This document shows positions 17,433 through 26,010 of a DNA stretch of 64,000 bases, one piece after another. Position numbers and translations under genes: made by a program. Below the pieces are notes generated by a model. The model was given only the letters and a program-made list of their open reading frames with translations. It was not told the DNA's origin and did no database searches. How positions within the stretch are numbered: position 1 is the stretch's first letter; every line of letters begins with the position of its first letter. The DNA is taken from NCBI RefSeq assembly GCF_028864145.1, contig NZ_JARBHJ010000001.1, forward strand, positions 62,001-126,000, written 5' to 3'. The stretch is from Actinotignum schaalii (GTDB lineage Bacteria > Actinomycetota > Actinomycetes > Actinomycetales > Actinomycetaceae).

Positions 17433-18422
17433 CTAATCCGCGATGGCGTAGGTGCTGCGCACGTAACGCAGGTAGATCTTGCGATAGAGTGCCGGGCACG
17501 TACGCAGCAGGGCGGCTCCGGCCGCTAGCTGCGGGCGGGCCTGCGCGGTGGCGCGCAGCATGGGCAAGCTAAGAGCACGCCGTGCCGAGCGCACGATATC
17601 CGCGGTGTCCTTCTCCGAACGCATGGCGGATTGCGCCAAAATCATCATGGCGAGGGTACGGTACACCAAAAAAGCGGAAAGGTTTTTCGGTTCTGCCATC
17701 CATTCCGGCCCGAGCTTTTCGGCTAGGAAACGTGCGGCATCCTCATATTCTTGCGGATCGGGAACACGGCCCCAGGTGAGGGACTGGGTCCCCACCACGT
17801 AATTGGCTAGGGCATCGGGAATGGAGGTGACCTGCCGGGCCCGGGAAAGCGCTATCGCGGCAACAACTTGATCTTCCCCGCGGTGAATATGCTCGGGGAA
17901 ACGCAAACCCTCGAACGTGGCGGCGGCGAAAAGCTTATCCCAGAGGAACGGGGTGAGGTTATCGGTGAGGAAAGCTCGCACCGCCTCCGGGCCCTCCAGG
18001 GTACCGAGGAAACGGGAGTGCTCGGTGCGCGTGTGGCCATTGGAGAGATGAATGGTGCGCCCGCAGCACACCACATCGGTACCGGGCGCGCTTTCCACTT
18101 CACGCAGCATCCGTTCCAGATAGGTGGGTTCCCAATAATCATCCCCGTCGAGGAAGGCAATATAGTCACCGGAAGCGCGGCCGAGGGCGGAGTTTCGCGC
18201 CCCGGATACCCCGGTATTGTTCTCGTGGTAGATCACGGTGAGGCGGGTATCGGCCAGTTCTTTTTCCAGGTCGTGCAGCACGCCGGCGGTGTTATCGGGG
18301 GAGTGATCATCCACAACGATGAGCTCCACATCGGGCATTGTTTGGCCCAGGACCGATACAACCGCGCGCCGAATGGTGTCCTCACCGCGGTAGGCGGGAG
18401 TGATAACGGATACCCGTGCCAT
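17433..18422 (-). CDS. GT2 family glycosyltransferase
   Basis: A 329-residue inverting glycosyltransferase. VSVITPAYRGEDTIRRAV, LIVVDDHSPDN, GVSGARNSALG and FLDGDDYWEP are the canonical nucleotide-sugar and metal-binding motifs of the family, the last containing the D-x-D element. The C-terminal 130 residues are helical and not conserved. No membrane segment is obvious. AGGAGG precedes the ATG. Sugar donor and acceptor cannot be assigned. It ends convergent with the lipoprotein gene, with a 9-nt gap. Confidence 0.88.
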   Translation of the reverse strand: MARVSVITPAYRGEDTIRRAVVSVLGQTMPDVELIVVDDHSPDNTAGVLHDLEKELADTRLTVIYHENNTGVSGARNSALGRASGDYIAFLDGDDYWEPTYLERMLREVESAPGTDVVCCGRTIHLSNGHTRTEHSRFLGTLEGPEAVRAFLTDNLTPFLWDKLFAAATFEGLRFPEHIHRGEDQVVAAIALSRARQVTSIPDALANYVVGTQSLTWGRVPDPQEYEDAARFLAEKLGPEWMAEPKNLSAFLVYRTLAMMILAQSAMRSEKDTADIVRSARRALSLPMLRATAQARPQLAAGAALLRTCPALYRKIYLRYVRSTYAIAD

Positions 18423-18546
18423 GATTCCTCCTAGGTCAGCTCAGTAGTCTCCATGGTACCCGCGCGCGGCCCGGTGCATCCCGCCCGGCCCCGAAGGTCC
18501 CCAAGCTTCTGGCGTGCTATCGGGCTCTATCGGGCGCCATGCAGTG

Positions 18547-19830
18547 TTAGCGGGTGCGGCGCACCAGACCGAGGATATGGCAGATGCTGCCCAGCAGCGG
18601 GCCCGCGACCAGGGAAACAACCGTGCGTATGTCCAAAGAAATGGGGAGGAGCATCAGGGCGACGCAGACCAGCAGGGCCACGCACCACCCCAGAATATTG
18701 AGGCGGTGGTGATCGGCGGCCAGCGCCACCGCCCCGGTGAGCGTAAGAAGAGCCAGGCAGGCTGCGGCAAGAACCAATAATCCCAGCGTCAGGGGAGTAT
18801 TCGCATAAGCCGATCCGAAGATAACCGCCATGAGCCACGGGCCGCACGCGGCGGCGGCCAGGGCGCCAATCCCGCCAATTCCTCCCACAATAACGGCCAG
18901 CCGTAGCAAATAACCGCGGGTGCGCTCGGGGTGCTGGACGAAGACCGTGATCACCATGGACTGGAAAGCCACCAGGGGAAGCATGAGGGGCGCGCGGGTT
19001 ACAGATACCGCTTGAATGAGCGGAGCGGCCTGGGAGAACACCTCCGGCTCGGTAGTTAGGCTCATCAGGAGGGGGAAACCGTTAATGAGGAGCGCGCTGG
19101 CCCCGGTGGCGGCCATGGCCAGCAGGAGGCGGCGCACCAAGCCCCGCGGCGCAATATTGATGCGGGTGCGCGCCAAAGCCCGCATTCCCGGCGCGACGCT
19201 GAGCAGCAGCCAGGTACCGCAGGCCAGCACGCAGGCGAGGGCGTAGAGGTGGAGCGCAAGGCTGAGATATCCAGCTATCGCAATGAAGAGGAAACGCAGG
19301 GCCGGTTCCAGCGAGGTGAGAGTACCGAAAACTTTCCAGTTCCCGCGCCCCGCGAAAACTCCGAGGAGTCCCAAATGCACGCTGTTGAGGAGTACCCCTA
19401 GTGCAATAAAACCAATAAGAAGGGCACGCCCGGAAAACCCGTGAAATACCCGCAGCCACAGCGGCGTGGCGGCCAGCACCAGCAGTGCGGCACATACGCC
19501 TACCCCCGCGCAGATGAGGACCGGTGAGGTGCGGCCCCGCGGCCCCGCGGCCCCGGATGCCACGCCCGCGCTGCCTTCCACCCGCTCGCGGCCTTCCACC
19601 CGGTCGCGGCGCACCGCCCGCGTCACCTCATTTTGGAGCCCCGCCACGATCGCAATAATGGCGAACAGGGCAGCCCAGAACGTCAAAAACAGGGTGTTAT
19701 CGGTAGGGGAGAGCGAACGCGCACTCACCACCGTAATAAAGAAACCGGAGAGCGCCCCGGAGGCACCCCCCAGGGCAACGGGCAGGGCAGCTCCGGCAGT
19801 TTCTGAGCTCTGGCCAGCGGCGGTGGACAT
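18547..19830 (-). CDS. Wzx-like polysaccharide flippase
   Basis: A 427-residue polytopic membrane protein with about 12 hydrophobic segments, in the style of oligosaccharide flippases of the MOP superfamily. Such proteins move lipid-linked oligosaccharide units to the outer face for polymerisation. A charged loop rich in Arg/Glu/Gly (about 70-95) follows the second segment. The next gene downstream is a GT2 enzyme 124 nt away on the same strand. The ATG at 19830 directly follows a GTG at 19833, either of which could be used. No Wzy polymerase is clearly recognisable in the window, although one of the large membrane proteins could be one. Confidence 0.7.
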   Translation of the reverse strand: MSTAAGQSSETAGAALPVALGGASGALSGFFITVVSARSLSPTDNTLFLTFWAALFAIIAIVAGLQNEVTRAVRRDRVEGRERVEGSAGVASGAAGPRGRTSPVLICAGVGVCAALLVLAATPLWLRVFHGFSGRALLIGFIALGVLLNSVHLGLLGVFAGRGNWKVFGTLTSLEPALRFLFIAIAGYLSLALHLYALACVLACGTWLLLSVAPGMRALARTRINIAPRGLVRRLLLAMAATGASALLINGFPLLMSLTTEPEVFSQAAPLIQAVSVTRAPLMLPLVAFQSMVITVFVQHPERTRGYLLRLAVIVGGIGGIGALAAAACGPWLMAVIFGSAYANTPLTLGLLVLAAACLALLTLTGAVALAADHHRLNILGWCVALLVCVALMLLPISLDIRTVVSLVAGPLLGSICHILGLVRRTR

Positions 19831-19863
19831 CACGGATGGCCTTTCTCTTCGCGGGATTTCTTA

Positions 19864-19869
19864 AGTATA
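19864..19869 (-). promoter_or_regulatory. -10 box for the flippase gene
   Basis: On the minus strand TATACT lies 33 nt before the start codon, in the divergent gap between the flippase and the GT2 gene at 20011. On the plus strand CATAAT at 19944-19949 is a weaker candidate for the GT2 gene. Confidence 0.5.
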
Positions 19870-20010
19870 GGGCGCGGCACACTTCGGGCGGCCGGCTATG
19901 CACGTCCGGCCCGTGTGGACCCGCACCCTGAGCGCACCCGTGCCATAATAGGCGCTAGTACAGATGGCGGCGAAACAGCAAGCGGCTTCGCCACGGAAAG
20001 GATATGCCCG

Positions 20011-20898
20011 ATGCGCCTCGATATCATGCTGCCCTTCTGGGGTAACCCGGACTACCTCTTCCAAACCGTGGAATCGGTCCTGGCCCAGGATAGCGATGAG
20101 TGGAAGCTCACCGTGGTGGATGATTGCTATCCCGATGAGAGCGTGCCCGAGTATTTCGCCAACCTTCATGATGAGCGCGTCACCTATATTCGTAATGAAA
20201 CGAATCGGGGCATTACCGAAAACTACGAGACCTGCCTCAAGCTGGCCACCGCGGAATACATGATGTTCATGGGCTGCGATGACCTGATGGAACCGAATTT
20301 CGTTTCGACCATCCAGGCCGCTATTGCCGCTCACCCCACCATCGATATTATTCAGCCCGGCGTGCGCCCCATTGACGCGCAGGGCACGGTTATTTCGCCG
20401 CTCGGGGATCGCATCAAAACTTCCCTGCGCAAGCGCTCCACCCGGATGGGCAATGTTATTTCCGGGGAGGGAGCGGCGGCGGTCCTTCTCACCGGGGACT
20501 GGCTCTACTGGCCCTCCCTGGTTTTCCGCACCGAGACGATTCGCGCCACCCCCTTCCGCGCTGGTTTCCCCCTGATCCAGGATCTCGCCATTGTCGTCGA
20601 TATGCTGGCTGCCGGTGCCTCTCTGCTCGTGGAACCTACGGTCTGCTTCCGCTACCGCCGCCACGATTCTTCCGCTTCTGCTTCCAAGCTTCTGGACGGT
20701 ACCCGCTTCGCTGGGGAGCGGCGCTATTTCGCGCTCGCGGCCGCGGAGATGAAAAAGCGCGGTTGGAGGAAGGCCCAGCGGGCAGCCCACGTGCACGCCA
20801 CCTCGCGCCTCTACGCTGCTACCTTGCTGCCGCGGGCCCTCAAGGAGCGCAGCTCCACCGGGGTGCGTACGCTGCTGCGTCACCTGCTGGGCAGGTAG
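20011..20898 (+). CDS. GT2 family glycosyltransferase
   Basis: A 295-residue glycosyltransferase. DIMLPFWGNPDYLFQTV, LTVVDDCYPDE, YIRNETNRGITENYE and FMGCDDLMEP are the GT-A motifs; QDLAIVVDMLA is the probable acceptor-side acidic region. ATG at 20011 follows GGAAAGG at 19995-20001. The frame is open further upstream without ribosome site. Single gene, closed by a hairpin. Confidence 0.86.
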   Translation: MRLDIMLPFWGNPDYLFQTVESVLAQDSDEWKLTVVDDCYPDESVPEYFANLHDERVTYIRNETNRGITENYETCLKLATAEYMMFMGCDDLMEPNFVSTIQAAIAAHPTIDIIQPGVRPIDAQGTVISPLGDRIKTSLRKRSTRMGNVISGEGAAAVLLTGDWLYWPSLVFRTETIRATPFRAGFPLIQDLAIVVDMLAAGASLLVEPTVCFRYRRHDSSASASKLLDGTRFAGERRYFALAAAEMKKRGWRKAQRAAHVHATSRLYAATLLPRALKERSSTGVRTLLRHLLGR

Positions 20899-20904
20899 GC
20901 CCCG

Positions 20905-20929
20905 GCGTCGTCGTTTTTTACGACGACGC
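20905..20929. terminator. hairpin terminator between convergent genes
   Basis: GCGTCGTCGT (20905-20914) and ACGACGACGC (20920-20929) form a perfect 10-bp stem with a TTTTT loop. It starts 7 nt after the GT2 stop and precedes the end of the convergent acyltransferase gene. The arms contain the CGTCGTCGT motif that recurs in this window. Confidence 0.6.
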
Positions 20930-20958
20930 ACGCCCCGCAGCGCGCCTCTTCGCACGCC

Positions 20959-22038
20959 CTAGCGCGCCGGCGCGCGCAACTCTCCGAAGGGATTTTTCTT
21001 ACCGCGCGAGGCTCGCATGGCGGGTCGTTCCACCAGGAACCAGGAGAATGCCGCGCCCAATGCGGTAAGCACAAAAAGAACAGCGCAGAAAACGAGGTAG
21101 GGGGCCGCGTCCGCAAGGCCGAGGCGGGTGAGGAGCTGGGTGAGCGGGAATCCCCAGATGTAGATGCCGTAGCTGAAATCGTGGACCTGGAAGAGACGCG
21201 GGGAGGGAAGCGTCTGCCCGATCCACAGCAGCACGTAAGTGAGAAGTGGCGCGGAAATCTGCGGCCCGGAATGCGGGGCCACCACCATGATGGCGACGGC
21301 CGCAACAGCGGCGCCCAGGGCTCCCCAGGTGGTCAGGCTCAGGCGGTCTTTGGCCAAGAAGAGGAGTGAGCCACCGAAGAAGAAGGGGAGCAGGCGTGAA
21401 AGCTGGTCAAGTGTGCCGTTCATCGTGCCCAGGTACACCGTGGCGGTGGGGAGGAAGACCCGCAGCGCGCAGGTGCCCAGGAAAATTGCGGCGGTGGGCC
21501 AGATGTGCCGCTTGAAGAAGGGGATGGTGAGCAGCGCGCCCACAATGAGATAGCACACGAACTCGTAGTAGAGCGACCACAGCGAGCCGTTCCAGGCGAT
21601 GGGGTAGGGAACATTGTGGAGGGTATCCGCGATGCCCCACTGGTTCATGTAGAGGAAGAAATTGCCCAGGATATAGCTGATGGGAGTGGGACCGGTGGTG
21701 AGATAGCCGTCCAGGGTACCGTGGTCGAGCAGATAGACGAAGGGCGCGAGGAGGAAAGCGGTTACCACATTGATGAATAGGAACGCCGGGAAAATGCGCA
21801 CCACGCGATTCTTGAGGTAGCGCCCCACATCCGAACGCAGCCGGGCCGCGGTAATGAGATACCCGGAAATCATGAAGAAACCGAAAACAGCCCAGGCGCC
21901 TACCGATTCACCGGGCGTGATTTCGAATTCCCCGACGAGCTGGGTCACCGGCCCCACGTGGTGGAAAAGTACCATGAGCGCAAAAACCAGCCGAATCAAA
22001 TTCAGCGAGTTATTGCGGGGGTCAAGCCAGGTGCGCAT
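20959..22038 (-). CDS. acyltransferase 3 family membrane protein
   Basis: A 359-residue polytopic protein of the acyltransferase-3 (OafA/NodX) family, which O-acylates sugars on surface polysaccharides using a cytoplasmic acyl donor. N-terminal NLIRLVFALMVLFHHVG contains the catalytic-type His-His, and FGFFMISGYLIT and RIFPAF are further family signatures. About ten membrane segments follow. The length is typical for members without a C-terminal SGNH domain. Start at 22038 with AAGGAA upstream. It lies 84 nt after the epimerase gene on the same strand and may share its transcript. Confidence 0.88.
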   Translation of the reverse strand: MRTWLDPRNNSLNLIRLVFALMVLFHHVGPVTQLVGEFEITPGESVGAWAVFGFFMISGYLITAARLRSDVGRYLKNRVVRIFPAFLFINVVTAFLLAPFVYLLDHGTLDGYLTTGPTPISYILGNFFLYMNQWGIADTLHNVPYPIAWNGSLWSLYYEFVCYLIVGALLTIPFFKRHIWPTAAIFLGTCALRVFLPTATVYLGTMNGTLDQLSRLLPFFFGGSLLFLAKDRLSLTTWGALGAAVAAVAIMVVAPHSGPQISAPLLTYVLLWIGQTLPSPRLFQVHDFSYGIYIWGFPLTQLLTRLGLADAAPYLVFCAVLFVLTALGAAFSWFLVERPAMRASRGKKNPFGELRAPAR

Positions 22039-22122
22039 ACGTTCCTTCGTGTGGTCCCAGCACGGTGGGGGCGACGACGCCGTTACCGGGTCGTCGCCGC
22101 ACACCGCGCTATCGTTTCAGGT

Positions 22123-23190
22123 TTAGAGATACTGGGTCTGGGTGTTAATCCAGGAAGCAAGGCGTGCGAAGCCTTCTTCCACGTCTACCTCGGCTTCGAA
22201 ACCGAGGAGCTCGCGGGCCGGCTGCGGATCCGCCCAGGCGTGGCGCACATCCCCGTGGCGCCACTGGCCGGTGATCTTCGGTTCGGGAGCCCCGTAAATC
22301 TTCGCGATAATTTGGGCGGCTTCGAGGATGGTGGTGTAGTGGCCCGCTCCGATATCCACGGAAACGGCGGGGCACTTCTCAATTTCGATCATTTTAATGA
22401 GGGCGCGGGCCACATCATCAATAATGATGAAATCGCGGCGGATGAGGCCGTCCTCATACACGGAAATCTGTTGCTTATTGTAGGCAACGCGGCAGAAGAG
22501 GGACATGATCCCGGTGTAGGGATTGGAGGGCGTTTGGCCGGGGCCGTACACGTTTTGCAGGCGTACAATCCCGATCTCGCAGCCGAAAGCATCGCCCCAC
22601 ATGCGCAGGAGCTGTTCCTGGGCGATCTTGGTCACCGCGTACACCGAAGAAGGATGGGGCTCCACCAGGCTGGCATTCATGGCCACCGGCTCCGCCTCCG
22701 GGAAATCCCATTCTTCTTTTTCAAACATGGCCACCGTGCGCGAACCGGGGTAGAACAGCTCACCGGCGTGTTCCCCGGAGGTGTGCCGCCAGGCACCCTC
22801 ACCGTAGACCGCGCGCGAAGAGGCGAGGACGATGCGCTGCGGGATCACCTGGTGGCGCGCAAAAGCATCGAGCATCGTGGTGGTGCCCACCACGTTCACG
22901 GAGGCGTGCCGGGTGGATTCGGTCAGGGACTGCCCGGTTCCGGTTTCTGCCGCCAAATGGACAACGACATCCGGGGTGAAGCGCTCCAGCAGGGCATCCC
23001 AGGCGGCCGGATCGGTCACATCGGCTTCGTAGAGCTCCACGCGCTTATCGAAGCCGGCCGTGGGCTGATGATCCGGGTGGATCTGCGGATGCAGGTTATC
23101 GAAAGCGATAACCTGGTCGTGATGGTCGGCAAGGTACGTTGACATCGCCGCTCCGATAAAACCGGCACCACCGGTGACAAGAATGCGCAT
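22123..23190 (-). CDS. NAD-dependent sugar epimerase/dehydratase
   Basis: A 355-residue extended short-chain dehydrogenase acting on nucleotide sugars. [10 protein letters not shown] binds NAD(P); LASSRAVYGEG and YAVTKIAQE supply the Ser and Tyr-Lys catalytic residues; RLQNVYGPGQTP is the substrate-side signature. It resembles UDP-glucose 4-epimerases and related dTDP-sugar epimerases, but the exact reaction cannot be told. GGAAGGA precedes the ATG. It is 33 nt downstream of the DUF2304 gene and part of the same operon. Confidence 0.85.
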   Translation of the reverse strand: MRILVTGGAGFIGAAMSTYLADHHDQVIAFDNLHPQIHPDHQPTAGFDKRVELYEADVTDPAAWDALLERFTPDVVVHLAAETGTGQSLTESTRHASVNVVGTTTMLDAFARHQVIPQRIVLASSRAVYGEGAWRHTSGEHAGELFYPGSRTVAMFEKEEWDFPEAEPVAMNASLVEPHPSSVYAVTKIAQEQLLRMWGDAFGCEIGIVRLQNVYGPGQTPSNPYTGIMSLFCRVAYNKQQISVYEDGLIRRDFIIIDDVARALIKMIEIEKCPAVSVDIGAGHYTTILEAAQIIAKIYGAPEPKITGQWRHGDVRHAWADPQPARELLGFEAEVDVEEGFARLASWINTQTQYL

Positions 23191-23223
23191 GGAAGTCCTT
23201 CCTTTATTTGATGCACATGAAGT

Positions 23224-23571
23224 TTACGCCTCAGGTAGGGGCGTCGCGCGTTCCGCGCGTAGCAAAGCTATTTCTTCAGCCAAACGCCGCCGGTCTTCTT
23301 CCAACCGGGAGACTGCGGTAGAGAGCTGGATCGTTACCATGAGCAGCACCACGCACGCGATCACCAAAATCATATTGGAGGCGCGTTTGAAACCGAGGGC
23401 TTGGGAAACGAGGAAAACAACCTGGGGCCAGATTGAAATAACGAGCAGGCCGATACCGATAAGGAACCAGATATACACGTAGGTTTGTTTCATCCGCCGG
23501 GAGCGCAGCAAGATAAACAGATATATAAGGAAGAGGATGCTCGCGGCGATGGGCAAGAGGCGGTACAGCAC
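23224..23571 (-). CDS. DUF2304 family membrane protein
   Basis: A 115-residue protein with three membrane segments (about 5-22, 32-52 and 66-84), followed by a charged coiled coil (about 85-108, SRLEEDRRRLAEEIALL). This matches DUF2304, whose genes usually sit next to a polyprenyl-phosphate glycosyltransferase, as here. It is thought to help the enzyme or move the lipid-linked sugar; the mechanism is not settled. GTG start with GGAAGG upstream, one base after the stop of the GT2 gene (TAACGTG). Confidence 0.85.
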   Translation of the reverse strand: MLYRLLPIAASILFLIYLFILLRSRRMKQTYVYIWFLIGIGLLVISIWPQVVFLVSQALGFKRASNMILVIACVVLLMVTIQLSTAVSRLEEDRRRLAEEIALLRAERATPLPEA

Positions 23572-23572
23572 G

Positions 23573-24328
23573 TTATTGCCTTCCTTCGGTTCCGTCGAGA
23601 TCTTTTTGGCCGGGGCGGGTGGAAGCTACCGCCATGGCGATAATACCGCGCAGCAACAGACGTGCGGCTTTGAGCGGGTTATGGGAGGGAGTGCCACCCT
23701 GCCGTTCGCGCATCTCCACCCCTACCTGGGTGACGCGCAGCCCAGCTTTGCTGGCGATAATAAGCGCTTCGATGGTATCGCCCAGGTATTCAGCCGGGAG
23801 CTCATCAGCGAGGACCCCGATGGCCCTCCGGTTCGTTAGCTTGAAACCCGAGGTGGTATCCGTGAGCCGGGTGTGATGCACGCGGGAGAGTACCTTGGAA
23901 AGAAATCGCATAGCCCAGGCGCGCGGGCCGCGCACCCGATAGGAGCCCCGCTCGGCAAAACGCGCCCCGATCACAATATCGGCACCGGTCTCATCCATGC
24001 GGGCCGCCAGGCGAGCAATATCTTCGGGGCGGTGCTGGCCATCGGCATCTACCTGCACAGCGCGGTCAAATCCGTGCCGCCAGGCGTACAGGTAGCCGGT
24101 GCGCATAGCCCCGCCCACCCCGAGGTTAATGGGCAAATTGAGGACAGTAGCCCCGCCGGCCGCGGCCACCTGCGCGGTGGCATCCCGGGAGCAATCGTTA
24201 ATGACCACGAGGGATGCGTGCGGAACTGCCTGGCGTAATTCGGTGAGAACCGCCGGCAGTGCCTCTTCTTCATTCCAGGCCGGAATGAGGACGACGAGAC
24301 GTGGGTGTCTGTCTTGCTCAGAAGTCAT
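23573..24328 (-). CDS. GT2 glycosyltransferase, polyprenyl-phosphate (DPM1-like) type
   Basis: A 251-residue enzyme of the dolichol-phosphate-mannose-synthase-like group. VVLIPAWNEEEALPAVL, VVINDCSRDAT, NLPINLGVGGAMRTGY and QVDADGQHRPEDI (with D-A-D) are diagnostic; TSGFKLTNRRAI and the YLGDTIEALI segment follow. It has no C-terminal membrane anchor, a job perhaps done by the DUF2304 partner encoded 1 nt downstream. Expected product: polyprenyl-phosphate-linked sugar used as donor by outer-face GT-C transferases, several of which are encoded nearby. Confidence 0.88.
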   Translation of the reverse strand: MTSEQDRHPRLVVLIPAWNEEEALPAVLTELRQAVPHASLVVINDCSRDATAQVAAAGGATVLNLPINLGVGGAMRTGYLYAWRHGFDRAVQVDADGQHRPEDIARLAARMDETGADIVIGARFAERGSYRVRGPRAWAMRFLSKVLSRVHHTRLTDTTSGFKLTNRRAIGVLADELPAEYLGDTIEALIIASKAGLRVTQVGVEMRERQGGTPSHNPLKAARLLLRGIIAMAVASTRPGQKDLDGTEGRQ

Positions 24329-24454
24329 TCTTTGATTTTAGGCCATTTAAGCCCGAGCTTGAACGAACGCTCGTGCTGTGTGCCCTATATGAGGGGCGGT
24401 CGTTCGCGATAAGATAACGCGGCAAGTGAAACGTTGTCCATCTCAAGGAAATCC

Positions 24455-25873
24455 ATGGTTGCAGCCACACACGCGGATGCTCGGGCACCTCGGGCCGAGT
24501 CGTCTCCGCAACACTCTCAGCATCGGGCGGCTCTCTTGTCGCGGTTCCGTAGAATCAGCGCCGGGCGCCCCTGGGTCGTGTGGTTAGCCGTCCTAGTGTT
24601 CTTCGGAATTCTGGGCGGGGCGCTCAACCTTCACTTCATCACGACCAATCCGCACCTGTCTCCCTTCGATGAATACGTGTACCTCGACGCGGTAGATAAG
24701 GCCGGGCGCGGGATCGTGGTACGTGACGGGATGACCACGGACTCTTATGCCCGTGAGGTGCTGGCCTGCCTCGGTTTCGGTTCCAATCCGGTCAGCTCGG
24801 CAACCATCGGGGTGTGCGGGGGAGATTTCCCGGATGAGAAGCTTCCCTTCGCGGGTTATACCACCGCCGGGGTGCATTCGCCGGTCTATTACTTCCTGAC
24901 CGCCTGGCTAGCCAAGCCCTTCACCATGCTGGGAATGGGCTTGCTGGGTAGCGCTCGCCTCACCAGCGTGCTCTGGTTGGTGGTGGGTATGACGGTGCTG
25001 GCGTGGGGGATGCGCCGTGTTGGTGCCACCTGGGCGATGGCGCTCACGGTGCCGCTCCTTATCACGTCCATGCCCACGTTCCGCACCACGAATTGCTATA
25101 TCACCCCGGACGCGCTCAACCTCCTTGTTGGCACCCTTATTATCTTCGGGAGTATTTTCTACGCGCGCCGGCAGTGGTCAATCGGCTGGCTCATCCTCAT
25201 CTCCGCGGTGGCCTGCGTGGTGAAAATGCAAAATATTTTCGCGGTGGTGGCAGCCCTCATTTTCCTGGTGTGGTACCGGATACGGCCCGGCCACGGCTGG
25301 GGTAAGAAAGCCGCTGCTGATCCCGCTAAGCTGCCGCGCTGGTGGGAAATTGGTGCCCTCGGGTTGGTCTCCGCGATAGCAGGCGGTGCCTGGCTGGTTA
25401 TTCGCACGTTCATTCCGGTGGCACGCCCGGATATTGTGGTGGATCCTACCGGGGCGCTTGATCTTCGTCAGTTGCCCTATATGACCGATGATGCGCTTCA
25501 AATTATTTTCGCTGGCATTGGCGGGACTTCCGAGCAATATCCGAAATCACCCTTCGCGAGTGTGGTGCTCTGGCTGGGAATTACCGCCATTGTAAGCGTG
25601 GCCTGGATCCTGGAACGTCACTCCACTTTGGCGCAGCGTTTCTGCCAGGCAGCCGCGGTTTCTTTCCTCGGCATCGCTCCGGCGGTGGTGCTCGGGTTCA
25701 ATATTCTTTCCGGCTCACTCACCTTTATGCAGCACCGCTACGGGATGGTTCTTATCCCGCTCTTCTGCGCCGCTGCCGCCTGGATCAAGCTGCGCCACTC
25801 CGTGACCTGGGGTTTGGCGCTCCTCACCGCCTGCGTATATGGATACGCCCTCATTATTCCCTCGGCAACGTAG
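24455..25873 (+). CDS. polytopic membrane protein, GT-C glycosyltransferase-like
   Basis: A 472-residue protein with a hydrophilic N-terminus (1-45) and about 10-11 membrane segments. The first extracytoplasmic loop carries LSPFDEYVYLDAV, and a later HSPVYYFLTAWL corresponds to the PPLYY motif of the DUF2142-type proteins in this window. This is the layout of GT-C transferases that use polyprenyl-phosphate sugars, with the acidic residues of the first loop as metal or base site. It is divergent from the GT2-DUF2304-epimerase operon, which could supply its donor. Start by AAGGAAA before the ATG at 24455. Function is inferred from fold only. Confidence 0.65.
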   Translation: MVAATHADARAPRAESSPQHSQHRAALLSRFRRISAGRPWVVWLAVLVFFGILGGALNLHFITTNPHLSPFDEYVYLDAVDKAGRGIVVRDGMTTDSYAREVLACLGFGSNPVSSATIGVCGGDFPDEKLPFAGYTTAGVHSPVYYFLTAWLAKPFTMLGMGLLGSARLTSVLWLVVGMTVLAWGMRRVGATWAMALTVPLLITSMPTFRTTNCYITPDALNLLVGTLIIFGSIFYARRQWSIGWLILISAVACVVKMQNIFAVVAALIFLVWYRIRPGHGWGKKAAADPAKLPRWWEIGALGLVSAIAGGAWLVIRTFIPVARPDIVVDPTGALDLRQLPYMTDDALQIIFAGIGGTSEQYPKSPFASVVLWLGITAIVSVAWILERHSTLAQRFCQAAAVSFLGIAPAVVLGFNILSGSLTFMQHRYGMVLIPLFCAAAAWIKLRHSVTWGLALLTACVYGYALIIPSAT

Positions 25874-25917
25874 CACATTGCCGCAACGCAGCAGCTGATC
25901 ATGCCGGCGGCATGAGG

Positions 25918-25954
25918 GATGCCCGCGGAACGCACCGAGCGATCCGCGGGCATC
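25918..25954. terminator. bidirectional hairpin between convergent genes
   Basis: GATGCCCGCGGA at 25918-25929 and TCCGCGGGCATC at 25943-25954 form a perfect 12-bp stem with a 13-nt loop, between the membrane-protein gene and the convergent glycosyltransferase gene. Confidence 0.7.
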
Positions 25955-25983
25955 TGTGCACCTTCCTCAGACGCACGAGGGGC

Positions 25984-26010
25984 GACTAGGTGGACTAGGT
26001 GAACTAGATG
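25984..26010 (-). repeat. 9-bp tandem repeat containing in-frame stop codons
   Basis: Read on the plus strand, GACTAGGTG occurs twice (25984-25992, 25993-26001), followed by the variant AACTAGATG. On the minus strand the glycosyltransferase stop TAG (26006-26004) is repeated in frame every 9 nt, twice more. The same arrangement is seen after lpqB. Confidence 0.85.

Noticed and set aside
21958-23142. 394-codon plus-strand open frame opposite the epimerase gene
   Set aside because: Antisense shadow; the epimerase reading has complete dehydrogenase motifs.
24359-24374. Second LexA-like palindrome (TTGAAC-GAAC-GCTCGT)
   Set aside because: Three mismatches to the consensus and no symmetric arms; too weak to call.
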